64,000 bases of DNA, taken from the NCBI GenBank assembly GCA_037576215.1, contig JBANDB010000003.1:3224001-3288000 (forward strand), read 5' to 3'. Position 1 is the stretch's first letter; the number at the start of each line of letters is the position of its first letter. Positions 34,933 to 47,518 of the stretch are shown in pieces. The translations under genes were made by a program, and so were the position numbers. The DNA comes from Armillaria gallica. Taxonomy: Eukaryota > Basidiomycota > Agaricomycetes > Agaricales > Physalacriaceae. The notes under the pieces are model-generated. The model did not search any database, was not told where the DNA came from, and worked only from the letters and a program-made list of their open reading frames with translations.

Positions 34933-37900
34933 TTGCGATAGTGCGTGTAGACTTTGCGGAAATTCAACAGAGACACATGGACCCCGCAGCCTGCTTAAGA
35001 GGTCTCATGTACATCTACTTGTACGTATGGCAGCGTAAGCGCGAGTCGCGAGACCCATGAGGAGCAGTTCTACTATCAAAATGGTCCTCGAGAATGCGAA
35101 AGAAGTTCCCGTAGACTTCAGTGCGCTTGCTTCTCTCTCATTAGCATCCACAGAACCAGATAATGGCAGATATCCACATGCGGGATACGAGACGGCCTGA
35201 AGTGTTGAAGTGGAATCCTATGACGAGCCCGAAGAAGCCTGTGAGAACCGCACGGTCAAGAGCTTCAGAAGACTCGACCTCTGAACGGCACCGGATGAAA
35301 TTCAACACCGCTAAGACACCAACCGGGTCGAAATTTCTCATTCCTGGTTAGCCAAGTGTATTGCCTTCCAAGATCCACAGCGGCGCATCATGAAGCAGGA
35401 ACCTGATAGCCTACAGATGACCAGATCTTTTACACGCTCAATTTCCGAAGAAAGTCCGTGGAAGGTCGTGGGCTCGTTCTCTCGCTACCAGTCCTGGAGA
35501 ATGGAGAATGCCGCGCTACCAAGTCGTGCGTTTAGAATATCCGAATCGTTTCTCTGCAAAGGCCGCGACGGATTTCCAAGAGATGCCATTGCTTGAACTG
35601 ATCCGCTGAAGCGGCCAGCACAGCAATGACGCCACCCAACGATTATGAGCCAAGAGCGGCACAGAGCTTCTCCGTCTAAGCCCAGTCGTTCCCTTAAGAA
35701 GAAAAGATGGGTCTTCGATATACCTCTGGACCGTCAACCATCTATAAATATATCCTATTGCCTCCGTCGTTGCTGCGGTTGCTGCAGCCAGGAAAGAGAC
35801 CACGATGAGCGATCAAACCATGCGATGTATTCAGTTGTCCGTTCAGACCTTGAAAGGATTCCGCATAGATGAGAGGCGAGGAAACGTACCTAGACGGCTT
35901 GTTTGGGCTTAGTTTAGGACACTAGTGGTTCCGGAGGTGAATCGCGGATTCTGAATCTTATTCCGAGGCTCGTACAAGCAGGTACGTGCCTCTCGAACCC
36001 CAGAGCGAAGCTGATCCCATGGCACCTCCACCTTAAGTAATAGGCCGAAGCCCTCTTATCAGAGCAGGGGGAACTAAAGAGACGTAGAGACTGAAGGTAC
36101 CGAACATGAGAGGAGACAGACATCCCAGGGTTTGTCAACGAAGCTTGAGCGAGGCACAGCTGCGCTGTTGACTGGTTATAGCTAGTGTCAGTGGTGAAAG
36201 ACAGATATGAACAATCATACGTTCCTGTAAGACTCCCCTACTAAACTCCAGGTACAGGCTCCGGGCGTAGTGAAAGAAGTGCTCTATGACCTCACATGAG
36301 GTAGGCTGCGCCTCCGCGAAGTCCTTCGAAATTGGGTTCTTCTTACCCATAATAACCAGTGGTCATAGACCTCGACAAATGGTCGCTCACTGGGATTTAC
36401 CTTTATGCATTGACCCGTCGTTCCTATTCTGAAGCTTGAACTTGAGAGTCACAGTAAGAAAAGAGAAAATAGGGTTCTCTGACCGGCGGCAAGGACTGAA
36501 GGCAAATGACCTCCGCTTTTGCCAAAGATCCGTCAGTGAGTGATTGAACACATTTCGGATATGAACAAGGGTTCGTCCAATCATTGAACGATGCTAGTGC
36601 CTTAATTTTCTGAGCAAAGACGACATCGATGAACGTGGCAGTGTGTTTCTCGGCGGTCGATAGTGCCTGGCGTAAGATATATTATGCGGAGCCGTCCTGT
36701 GAACAACTCAGTTCTAAATGAATACGATGATGATATGATGGTGATGGTAATGATGAGAGGCCCTTGCATATGTACAATGGGACCTCTTTCCCTCTAATGA
36801 GCCAGAAGATGAACGATAACGATAATCATGCGAACAAATTGGCGAAAAGGAGGATGCTTAATGGGTATATGTGGAGCATCATAGACCCATCGCGTCGCAA
36901 AACTTAATTACTATAATATTATTCTGAAGAGACTTACCACTTGAATGTTCTTCACTAGTAGTGATCCTCGATCGATGGCCCCACGGTGGCACATCAGTTT
37001 TCATTTCGCTGATTATCTGGGCGCGCGCCTTGCTCAGGTCGTTCCGCGATCGAGCTCGGGCGTTGATCCTCTCGAGCTGATCTGACTCAGCGGTTTTCAG
37101 TGATAGCCCACAATAGATGACGTCTGGCATAGCCAGATAGCGTCAGCGCCGCAACGTTCCTCCTGCCAATTCTCGACGCTCCCGCCTAAACACGAGGCAT
37201 AACATGATAACAAGTATAGTCTGCAAAGCTGCAAGAATCAGAAAGTTGGTGAAGCGGAGTTCTAGGCAGCATGTTAAGGAGTCGAAGGGTGGCGAGAATA
37301 CCCAGTAAGGAACGAAGATAGCTTGGATAAAATTGAACGACTGTCCTAATAGCGAATCAAAATACAGAGCATAGAAAGCCGAATGCGTACAATATTTGGA
37401 TCCCACGACCGGTATTATGTTGCAACCTGGAATGATTTGTGAGAATAAAGGAAAGATCAGGAGCAACTAAGTCATTCTTACATTATGAATCCTAAGCCCT
37501 GGCGCTTTCCCCTTTGTGTTTCGGTTTCTTACGGTCATCAAAAAGTGCGAGTCGCTGATTGCTGCCGCCGGACGGTTTGGATCTGCTGAAACAGACCTGA
37601 ATGAATCTCCACAAAGCCGAATGCGGTCCCGAAGAGTTAATTCTGCGATTGATGAAAGGCAGAAGGATTAGCCCCAGAGATTTTTGCCATTTCTGTGACG
37701 ATCGTACCACGACCAATGGTGTATGCCGAGTGGTACGTTAGACAGATGTCCGGTCTCTGTCCAGTAACGAAAGGCCCTAGAACTTGCAGAAGACTTGGCG
37801 GATATCTTACACCATTAAGAAAAGGTGCCTCGGAGCTTTTGTTGGGTTCAACAAAGACCCGGCGAGATGCCGAGGCGTTCCTAGCCTGGTACCAAGAGAT

Positions 37901-39016
37901 GTCTTCAACGACTTCCCAGTCAGACAATTGTTCAATTTTACTACAGCAGAGGTAAGCATTTTTCATTTGAGCGAGAGACAAACAAACCTGGTTGCTCTAC
38001 ATAGTAGTCGCTCAGAAAGGAGCTAAGCGGACCGGCGGCCCTTCGTCTCTGACCACCACGATGTCCAGTGACCTTCGATTGCTTGTACACGGCAAAATGT
38101 CGTAAAAGTCCCCCTTGTCAAACGCTCTTCATTCGGTCTGACAAGGGGGCCACCATTCGCTAGTACGACCACACAAAGTCGCCCCCGACTCGCTGCAAGG
38201 CTTTCTTGTCAACGTCGGATATGCTAAAGCTCACTTACGTCGTATAACCTTTCTGGCGGAACAGGGAACGGGACATTTCTAGTGGCGCCTTCCAGATGGT
38301 CGGCCAGGGCTCGTAGAGATCCATACAGAAGAGCGGACGTGCTGCGAGGTTGCCGTTGATTCTTTTTTGTTGGTTGACTAGTTGACCGTCCATCCGCTCA
38401 CTACATGCTTGACTCTCTGGCTTTCCATCAAACTCCCGAAGACTGGCGTTGTGTATAAATATTTGACTGGTCGAATGCTCTGTACAGTTCGCTGCCGATC
38501 CGTCTACGTGAATCACTGGCGTTGCATCAAACTCTCGAAGACTGGCGCTGTATAGAATCTGATCTATCCTGTGTGGTTCTACTCTTCGTTCGTAAACCTC
38601 AGCGGTATTCACTATTGTGCTGCATCCATTCTAAATAGGACGAACCTCCTCTTCATCCATTCCATGCTGAAGTAGCTTCGACGTTGTACATAACAGTTCG
38701 CTATACCTTCGATGCAACGCCAGAACCCCGCTTCTTCCATTCTCGCACACATAGACCACGCCGCAATCGCCGCTGTTCTTGTCCGTCCAGAAGGGGTGCA
38801 GAGCCCATCCTGTGAAACGAGGATCATCGATTAGGATAATAAGTACAAGTCCTTCGATGACACCATGCATCTTCTCTACAGATAGATGATACGATGAGAC
38901 TGGATTTTCGAAAACAAGAAAGCGACGGGTATACAAGTGATAACACAGAAGGCCAGACAATAGCATACGCGTATTACGACGCCGTTATACGATAGTCATG
39001 TTCATCATCATGTCAA
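34933..39016. other. Four kilobases with no firm gene; scattered decayed coding
   Basis: Minus-strand open frames at 35516-35803 (starting VSFLAAATAATTEAIGYIYR, hydrophobic), 37143-37466 (two likely membrane helices), 37637-37981, 38235-38612 and 38612-38966 may be parts of old membrane-protein genes. I could not join them or name a family. A short hairpin lies at 38110-38149. A duplicated coding motif lies at 38426-38457 and 38525-38553. Confidence 0.3.
38110..38149. repeat. Short inverted repeat (11-bp stems, 18-nt loop)
   Basis: CCCCCTTGTCA at 38110-38120 is the exact reverse complement of 38139-38149. No target duplication is seen. It could be a hairpin, a protein-binding palindrome or the rest of a very small element. 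Confidence 0.6.
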
Positions 39017-40862
39017 TCAGAGTCCGTAGACCTGGTAGTCATATTCTACGGCGGAGCCCCAAAAGGCAGGCCTACAAGCTCCAGCCTTGACTTTGCCACA
39101 ACCGCCAAGATTATATGCGTGGACTTTGGACTTCCCAGCTGCACTCCATTCTGGCAGGCCGGGTGGGTTGGGATGCCCCGCGCAAAGGAACGATTTATAC
39201 CGCTGCTGGACTTGAGAAATCAGTTTTGTCTGAGCCTGGTCAGGATTGGATACGGTGCCGAACTGTAGACACGTATAAAAAGTCACTACGATGAAACAAA
39301 CGCCGGCCAAGGAAAAACCTACTACAATCTCAATGTCGTCCGAATGGCATACCGCCCCGTCCTCCTGACAGAACGGAATGTTTGCATTGCTATAGTAGTG
39401 AGCGCCGACCGTGAAGAGGCCCACGTACACAACGCCTCCGTTACTAGCCCAGTTCCGTGCCATGGTCCAATCAGGACACCTCCATACGTAATCTGTCCCG
39501 AGTTTCACCAGGAGATCGCGCGCATCAGATGCGTTCGATTGGTAGTAGTCCGACGATGCGACTGTGGTAGTTCTGTCGACACCCAGCAACCCAGACACTA
39601 CAGCATCAAATGATGTCTGTGGCACGACGTCTGGGAATAGGTCGTAGATGGTGGCCGCCGCCTCATCAAGGACGGATGTGATGAGGATGGGTTTGGTGAC
39701 AGTAGGATACTTGGCAGTTGAATCGAGTGGCGTGGTGATGAGGACGTCGTCCCGCACGGGTCGTATGGGTATCACGAAGCTCGCTGATGCGTCAATGGCG
39801 GAAGCATTATTGTAGAGGATTGACTGCGCTTCTAGGATCTCGTCAATAGATAAAGAATCCCAGCAGGAGTCGTCTGCTGAGTCGCAAACGATGAGCTGGT
39901 TGTAGAAGCTCTGCAAAGTCTGCTGGGTAGAAACATTGAGGAATCCGTAGTTCTACGGACACCATTAGCAAGGATAAATGGGGAGATCTGTGGCGCAACA
40001 CATACCATAGGATCAGACTGTATGATCGCAGACTGGAACAGCGACGACGCCGAGGGAGCAGCAAGCAAAGTGCGAATCATCATGGCGCCTGAACTCTGGC
40101 CGGCCAGCGTAATTTTAGAAGGATGTCCTCCAAAAGATGGGACTATCGTTTGAAGAAATTTCATGGCATTAATCATGTCCTTCACAGCAAGATTTGTGTT
40201 GCCGTCCGGGGCCATGAATCCGAGCTGTGATTAATGGTTTCAGAGGAGATGAATTCAATGGCAGCAAGACTCACAGCTCCCAGGCGGTACTGTACGACCG
40301 CAACGATAGAATTGGTGGCGACAGCAAAAATGGAACCATCCAAACCGTAGTCACTGGCGAATCCTTCGGTGAACGAGCCTCCATGAATCCTGTTCCATAG
40401 TGAGACTCAAACTACGGTGATACCGGAAATCTGTACACACCACATAAACGTAGGAGCATCACTGCATCCTGATACAAGGAGATCGCTGGGAACGTACAGG
40501 ACCATGGACAGGCAGTCCTCGGAGTACGCCGACGCGTCCAACGTGTCTTGCGGACAAGCAAGAGGCATCTTGGTAGCATCAGTGAATCCGTTGCTGCAGA
40601 CGCCTGTATTCAACACTGCCCAATGTTGGAAAGAGATCGCTTACGGCAACGACCACGTTGAAACGACGTCAGAATCCTTCCATCTTTCTGCTGACGCGTA
40701 CTTGACTGAGAATCTGACCGCACTACCGTTCACGGCGCCCTGTGCAGTTCCCAGCGGTGTCTGGACGACCTCCTCATGTTGATGGTGAGATGAAGCGCCT
40801 GATACGGAACTGGCCCAGGCGAACAACCCGCAGACCACGAAGAGCCAGAAATATCGACCCAT
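39017..40862 (-). CDS. Secreted type-B carboxylesterase/lipase
   Basis: This is an alpha/beta-hydrolase that cleaves carboxylic esters, probably outside the cell. Six exons close in frame: 40862-40645, 40593-40441, 40389-40275, 40224-40006, 39952-39326 and 39262-39017, for 525 residues. A signal peptide (MGRYFWLFVVCGLFAWASS) precedes VRFSVKYASAERW. Landmarks are LACPQ and EDCLSMVLYVPSD (the type-B signature 2 region), WIHGGSFTEG (oxyanion hole), LAGQSSGAMMIRTLLAA (nucleophile elbow with the catalytic Ser), TSVLDEAAATIYDLF (likely catalytic Glu) and CHSDDIEIFGTV (catalytic His). All three catalytic residues are thus present. The substrate is unknown; lipids, plant esters or cutin-like material are all possible. 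Confidence 0.92.
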
Positions 40863-42263
40863 TGACTCGGGTTGAGGACTTTGTGAGGCAGACGATAATG
40901 AAGACGTCCCCTAGTCGGTTAGGGCCATTCTCTAACAATAAGGAAAAAGGGAAGGTGTCGGCGTTGACCAATTGTTTTCGTCACGACTTGCTTCCGTTTA
41001 CGGACTCTCACGGCGGTTATTTCGGCCCGGACATGAAGTTTGCGTATGTTTGATCTGAATGGCGGCGCCTTCTTCAACAGCTCGGGGGGAGCAAGTCCGA
41101 TGATGACGTAGACGCCTAAATTCAAGTTGGCAATGAAATTCGGTGAGGGCCGGTCCTTTCAAGCCCCCGCGGCTGCGGTCGCTTCAACTTGTAGGAGAGA
41201 AAATCCCGCCGTTTCGACCTATCGGCGAGCAGGGACCGATTGACCCACAATGAGTAGCGAACAGTATTGATGAACAAACATAAGAGGACAAGTGACTTGT
41301 GGTGATTTACTACTGAATGATATTTCAGTCGGACAGATGTTTTTGGCGCTAGGGTCGGCGAGGCAAGATCGGAAGTAAAGGAGGACAGTCTCCTTCCGTT
41401 GGCAGACGTTGATCCGTTAGTTCCATGTGGTTTCCTTCGTGAGGAAATGATCAGCGATGACCCAGTGGAAGCACCGGAGGTTAAAATAATATATTGTTTC
41501 ATGACGTAGACATCATCCGTCTTGACACCGTTCCAAAAGGCAGATTGAGCAACTCTCGAGCCTCTGGGACACTCCGGCCATGGGACAGGCCCGCCAAATC
41601 TCAACATATGTGGTGGCGACAACTGATGGGTGCCTAGGTGTCCGCCGGCTCAGGGAAGAAACGTATTAAGCGACGCAGAAACGTGTATCTCCCCCTCGAG
41701 TTTCAGTGCCGAGTACCCTGGAGATTGCGGTTCATAGGTTGCTTGAGACCGCCCTAGGACGATCAACAACAGTATCAGTTGGAAAGAAGTTGTCGAAACA
41801 ATAGGAATGAATGCAAGGTCCAACTTTTCGCAGACATCGGAAATGTACAATCGGGAACGACGGGGGCGGCGACTAGTCTTTAGCGCTATACTCACCACGT
41901 GTATGTGGTGTGCAGGATCCGGGACTCCGACATATATTTGACCTGGACGTTATAGATTCAATAGTCAACAGTTGACTCAATGTTGACTCTTACTGGCTCA
42001 AGGACATCAACGACTCCCGATATTTTTCGGCGATCATCGACTTTGTTGCTATCGACCGCTCAAAGAACGACGTTCAATCACGCGCTATATTTCTAGTACA
42101 TCATCCTCCCACACAGCTTCTTTCTCGGTCTCACAGTTCATTAACATTGGACTTGGCATTTGCCCCTTACAGTTATCGTATACCGGGCCACCGTGATTCA
42201 CTTCCAATGGCCACGTATATAAACGCGTCAAGGTAAATCCCTCTTCATCAAACTCTATTCACC
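40863..42263. other. No recognised gene
   Basis: Open frames at 41122-41622 and 41650-41898 (minus) include hydrophobic segments but no motif I recognise. They might be a decayed membrane protein. The last 200 bp are the upstream region of the next gene. Confidence 0.4.
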
Positions 42264-43771
42264 ATGTCTTACAAGTCTTCCCGTCCTACCATCCTCAGTT
42301 ATCCTGACGCCACCCGAGCCTTCAATGACACCAACTTTATCCTCGACCTTAACGAGGCCACCCAACGATATGCTCAGATGCAAAAGGCGCTCTTTACGAC
42401 GTTCGCTACTATCTCGGCACAACTGCATAGCTTGGACTTGCAACGCGTGGCGCCACCGTTGCGGCCACGATGGAACGCGATCCATACAGTATGTGATAAT
42501 CGTGTACGGCAAGAGACTAACCCAGACCTCACCTCAGGATTTTGTCAAAGTTATGAAGCACCTACGCACGAACACGATTGATCTAACTGGGCGCGCAAAG
42601 AGTTGGTACATTGACATCAACTGCGCGCACCGGCGCTGATTCGCTTCTTTTCACAATTTTTAGTGTTTTGCACAGTCGTGCTTCCCATTCTAGCGAGGAA
42701 CCTGAACAACGTGACGCCACGTTCACACCAGGAAAAGATCCAAATTCTTCAATCATACATGAAGGTACGTTTGACCGTGTTATTGACGCCCATGTCCCGC
42801 AATCAGAAACCGCGCGCTTTTCCTTCCGCTTGTTTCCCGGTGCCATCGGTATATGCTCACGCGCCAATTTCAGATAACCTCAGACCATATTGCGCTCACC
42901 CAGAGCTACGTGGGCGCGATCTTGACCATCATATCAAATTTGACAGTATTCCATAAAGACCTAGCTCAGCTAGCCTGCCAGCACTCCTCGTCGGCGTCGG
43001 GCCGCAACGATCTACGTGACCTCGCCATGAAATTTCTTCAGCTCGAGAATCATCTGAAACAGTACGCCCCCGCCCTCCGTCTCCTCGTTCCGTGAAGTTT
43101 ACTGACGCGTTTTAGTAGATTGTATCACTCGGTATGTCTATTATCACTGATGTCACCGGAACAGCGATTGATTCTCACGCCACCCCCTCCAGTTCAGCAG
43201 CACTCAATCCGACACCACAATCATCGCAAAAACGTCCACACGACTAATCGCATTCTCTGGACATAGACCGCAAAAATCAAAATTGTCCACACACCGGGTT
43301 GTAGGTCCCAGTTTTTTTTGTTTACGAAATAACAAATTTGACGTCGATACCAGGCACTCGCGGATGAAAATATGACACGAGTATATGACCAGCTCGAACA
43401 ATGCAAGAGCGAGGTGACACATGCACAGTACGCTGTGCAAGTCTCTCATCGGCAAACGGACGCGCTTAATACGGCGCGTTCGGCTGTTTCTTCCTTCGTG
43501 TTCGACCTCATGGTCAATGTCGAGCATGGTCTTTCGCTCTTTCTGGCTGTCTGGCCGTCAATTATGAATGACTGTCTCCAAATGGTAGCCTGGCTGCAGA
43601 ATCCCGTTACGGTATGCCCCTGAAACCACCGGCTCATACATTCTGATGTTGATAGACTTTCTGCAGAGCTTGCCGCCGTCCTTGTCGGTGTACGTCGAGA
43701 GCGGGATGATGTTGTATGCCCCTATTGGAGCCGCATTGGAGTTGTACAGCAGTGAGTTGGATAAGGCATAG
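42264..43771 (+). CDS. Uncharacterised helical protein
   Basis: I do not recognise the family. A seven-exon model closes in frame for 318 residues: 42264-42488, 42538-42601, 42664-42764, 42874-43061, 43116-43131, 43354-43611 and 43667-43771. The 16-nt fifth exon is needed to keep phase. The donor of exon 2 (GTTGGT) is the weakest point, with GTACAT four bases later as an alternative that breaks the frame. The product is mostly predicted helical and soluble. It includes EATQRYAQMQKALFTTFATI near the N-terminus, QSYVGAILTIISNLTVFHKD in the middle and a heptad-rich part, LADENMTRVYDQLEQCKSEV, suggesting a coiled coil. It has no signal peptide. It might be a structural or membrane-associated coiled-coil protein; no function can be assigned. 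Confidence 0.55.
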
Positions 43772-45262
43772 AGGATTTTTGCTTATACACGGACCTGTAC
43801 ACTTGCATCGGACTTACTTCCACGACATATTTATGTAGAGGCATACTGAGCATTTTGTAGAGTAATTCATGACATGTTAGAAGTGCATTGACCATTGGAC
43901 TAGAATTGCATCAATACGATGTTAATCTGAATAGATGCCATTGTATAAGTATGTGCATCCATGGTACCAAGGCCAGTTTGAGATATCAAATCTCCCCAAC
44001 AAATAGACACCTCTGTCCTTGTCGAATTAGATCGCCGGAAACCGTATTCCCTATTTTCTTCTTATTCGGCGGGCGAGGGACTGAGACGATCTTTCAAAAC
44101 CTGAGATCTCCACCTCTACAGTTAACGGCATATTTCACGTAGCTAAACACATGCGCATTGAGCGCATTCATAATATCTGCCACTCCGCCCATGGTGGGAT
44201 ACGCGTGGATCATGATAGAGTGCGTCGGGTATCTATGCATACGGGGATCTCCAGAGAGAGCCAATGAATACTACTGATCTGCGCTGGTACCTCATTAGTC
44301 TGCACATGAGTGTTGTCGTTCCAAGTATTGTCGAAGGCACATTTTTTGTTCCTTTTCGGTTTCTCCGAGACGACCGCTCCAGATACTGGCCATGTTGTTC
44401 AGCGTTGTGACCCTACAGCGCTGAAAGGGACCGTCCCTGAGGAGGCATTTGTCCGTTACCTCGGCGGAAACACCTACAGCAATAATGGGCTAAAGCCGAA
44501 TATTATTTAGATATTACTGAGGTTACTGAGGACGTCAAAGAAGCATCGACCTCGCGAACGTGATTTTTTCACGGGTAAGGCTTTATACAGTGAAAAACAC
44601 TGACATAAGTCACGAGAGACAGGAAAAAAAATATCTCCAATTATGGGACAACCATTTTAGTCGTCTAACTCCAGCTTAGTGCTGTACTAATAAGAACGAA
44701 AGTAAAATAACTATGGGGAAATATTAACAGCACGTGATCGTGATCGTGACTTGGTGTAACGTGTGACACTAACCACGCGTTTTTCGGATTCTGACCTCCG
44801 GATTTCGACTTGCCATCCTTATCCTCGCTGTTCTTCATTTTCTTTAACTCACGAGCAAATGTTATGTATTCGGTCTTCTATAACAATTGCTCTTCAACCA
44901 CACAGCGCCAATCATATGGCAACTATTGAATTCGACAAACTTCTCTGACGCCTTGCGGACGCCGCGCCGACCTCTGAACTTTTGAACTGCTAAAGACAAC
45001 CATGAAGGGAAAGGCAGCAAAGAGTAAAGGTTCTAGCAATAATGATGTATGTGTCGTTTTTCTCATGGGTTACTCAACGTTGAACGTTACAGTCGCAGAC
45101 CCGCCACTTTGACGAAAACGTTTTCCTCAATCATACATCAATATATAGCTCTTTCTACAAGGAATACTATTGAACTTCTATCACAAGTACCCATCCAGGT
45201 GGGACTAATCCAATGTTGAATCGACAGCTATGGTGTGCATGCAAAGGGCACTGACCGAAAAT
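43772..45262. other. No firm gene; possible two-exon mini-gene at 45002-45173
   Basis: Most of this stretch shows nothing. At 45002 an ATG opens a 45-nt exon ending in a good donor (GTATGT). An acceptor at 45092 continues it in phase to a stop at 45173, for 41 residues ending NHTSIYSSFYKEYY. It may be a real small protein or a remnant exon pair. Confidence 0.3.
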
Positions 45263-45495
45263 TTAGAGACTGGAGCATCGTTTAAGGGGGACCCCACTGC
45301 GTTTGATTTCGGCAACGCTATCAAGACCGTCTGGGAGCATGTCAATCGAGTTCGACGTGGGTACCAACCAGGATCACCTTGGTCAAAGTCTGTATTTGCA
45401 GCACAGGCTTCACTTCTTGGAATGGCGAGGCCACGAGCCAGCAAAGCCCCTCCGAACAGGACTGTCAAGAAGGTGAATAATTTACGACTGTTCAT
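45263..45495 (-). CDS. Small secreted protein
   Basis: Two exons, 45495-45378 and 45330-45263, close in frame for 61 residues. The N-terminus MNSRKLFTFLTVLFGGALLA is a clear signal peptide, with probable cleavage after RGLA. The mature part is only about 37 residues, with two cysteines, and ends in CSSL. The last four residues have the position of a CAAX box, but a secretory signal and a prenyl box do not belong together, so I regard that as chance. No family is recognised. The gene could be a small effector-like or developmental peptide, or a truncated copy of a longer gene. Confidence 0.4.
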
Positions 45496-45798
45496 GATTA
45501 ATTGTGGGTTGGATGGGAATGAATTCGTTGGCCGCTGTTTTTGAGGAATTTACGCTGTATTTATACGAGCGCTGCCTCTCCATAGCCTGAAATATCGCTA
45601 CAGCAACTTACAGCAATCGCATACTACACCTAAGTCGGATCAGAAGCATATTCCCGTGGGCCGCTTTCATCCGTTTTCCCATCATAGCATCATGCCATCA
45701 CAGCTCCGCAACTCGTCTCCAGCATCTTCCACTCGTTTTTTACCTCCTTTCTCTACTTCCGTCGTTCTCGTCGAACTCATTGTTTTCATACTCCCACT

Positions 45799-46686
45799 AT
45801 GGACTACCAGCTAGTCGATTCAGACACTGATCACGTATCTCGGCCTACCGTCAACTACTTTTCGATCCGGGTTTGCGTGATTATTGCTGTATTGTGCACT
45901 CTCGTCAACATCATCCTTACCACGTCTTTCCCCATGATGGATTTACAGCATCCTGCGCGCGCTTTGTCAAGGCAGGATATATCTCTGCTGCGGCGCCCAT
46001 CACAGTTCATCGGTTTCGAAAACATCGAACGACCCTCACCTCCAAAACCTCGTCGGTTCCACAACTATCCGATCCTTGTAGCCACTATTGATAGCGCGGC
46101 TGCGGATAAAGCATTTGGGCATGATCTGAAACGAGTCATGTCGCCCGCGGGTACTATCTCATTCGATGAAAGCCATGTCATTGTCAATCAAACCGTAAGC
46201 GCGCGCCTCTCTTGCTGTCTCATCTTCGTGGCATCAACGTCTGCTGTTTATAGGTCTCCACAATAATGCAGTTCAGAGCGTTCGATTGGGGGATGGAGAC
46301 ATGTCAACTTGGCTTATCTCTTCCAAGCGCGAATAGCTCAACGACGGCGCAACCAGCTCTGACCGTGTACCGCTTGAATGCATCCCATGCTCTGGATCCT
46401 CGATCTCTCTCATATCGAACTCGTCCAGAACGCGCATCGCAGATTGCAGACGTTGAACTTTCGGCGGATCCTTCCCATTGGCAACGCAATTTCACTTGCG
46501 CTACCGAGGAAGTATTGACCTTTGAATTTGCCTGTTCAGGTCTGAGCCTGCCGGAACTTTGCAGGTTTGATTGGTGGCAAGACAAAAGATCCGACATTAC
46601 TCCAGGTAAAGGTCCTATTTTGTGAGCATCACAGCGTATGCTAATCTTTCTAAGCTGTATACATGATACAGCATGCAACGAAGTAG
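45799..46686 (+). CDS. Single-pass membrane protein of unknown function (basidiomycete family)
   Basis: Three exons, 45799-46194, 46254-46605 and 46655-46686, close in frame for 259 residues. A short cytosolic N-terminus (MDYQLVDSDTDHVSRP) is followed by one transmembrane helix (VCVIIAVLCTLVNIILTTSF). The ectodomain runs through RRPSQFIGFENIERP and a core with STIMQFRAFDWGMETCQL, repeated Cys, CRFDWWQD and the terminal VYMIQHATK. This layout is frequent in Agaricomycete genomes, usually in many copies, without known function. I know the family by its layout (STI.QF...D.GME.C and a final Y..Q) rather than by name. The predicted topology is type II with the C-terminal domain outside or in the lumen. 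Confidence 0.75.
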
Positions 46687-46819
46687 AGAAGTTGGGGCCC
46701 TCCGACTTTCACGTACATCTAGACAAATCTATGTCGCTGATATGAACGAAGTCGACGAATAGTTTCCCATGCCTCTCTTCTATCGGTCGGTCTATCTTTG
46801 CTGGCTACTGATCCAGCGT

Positions 46820-47277
46820 ACTTTATGCAAATTTAAGGCCGCCATTTCACCCTTAATGATGATGTACTCCTCCGTATCGGCTTCTCATGCAGGGCCGTGA
46901 GTGACGCCGAAACCCTAATTCTGTTCTAGAGTCAATCCACATTTCATCTAATGATTCGAACACCAAATGCCTACATATTTCGACTCGCTCTTCCCCTTAA
47001 GTATGTGTTACCTCCTTGATGTTTCAGTTCTAGAGTGGGTGTCCGTGGCCACCTGATTCACTCTGGGGCAAACGCAAGCACCCCGATTTATGTGGCCCCA
47101 CGGAATATGGCAGTTCCATACGATGCTGATGTGATATCTCTCGGATCAAGTCCCTTCAAATCCGTTGGGTGTGTACCAATCGCAGCTGAAAAGATTTGTA
47201 TATCTTAACCATTTTCTTTCCAATAGCTCGTCTTATATACAATCTCGTCGCCTCGTTTTCCACGTCAAAGGCCGTTA
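46820..47277 (+). CDS. Unrecognised multi-exon fragment
   Basis: From about 46835 to a TAG at 47277 four open pieces join through three canonical introns in one frame. The first has LNDDVLLRIGFSC. The second has FHLMIRTPNAYIFRLALPL. The third has GVRGHLIHSGANASTPIYVA and VPYDADVISLGSSPFKSVG. The last is SSYIQSRRLVFHVKGR. The agreement of splice phases argues that this is or was a gene. The beginning was not found, because an in-frame stop precedes the first piece unless another acceptor exists. I do not recognise the domain; the strand-rich pattern suggests a beta-sandwich. Confidence 0.35.
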
Positions 47278-47518
47278 GCGCTTACTGTATGATGACTATC
47301 GGCATCGGGTTTATGTGATTAACACCACGTTTTGATGGTCATGGCATGCGCATGGAATTAGAAACAATCCACGAGAAAGTGTACAAGGCACAATTGATCC
47401 ACCCATTCCTGGGTCCAGTATGCTATCTTTGGTTTGCGATATATTGTACTGTGATCCAACCGGGATGAGGGCAGCTCTTCGGTCTTTTGCTTGCTCCCTC
47501 ACCGACTATCTCTAAGCT

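Noticed and set aside
35516..35872. RTA1-like lipid exporter start (TEAIGYIYR)
   Set aside because: Only one helix resembles that family; the following sequence does not continue it in any frame, so I list it only as a hydrophobic relic.
45263..45495. Mating pheromone precursor (ends CSSL)
   Set aside because: A strong signal peptide is present, whereas fungal lipopeptide pheromones have none, and the middle residues of the box are not aliphatic.
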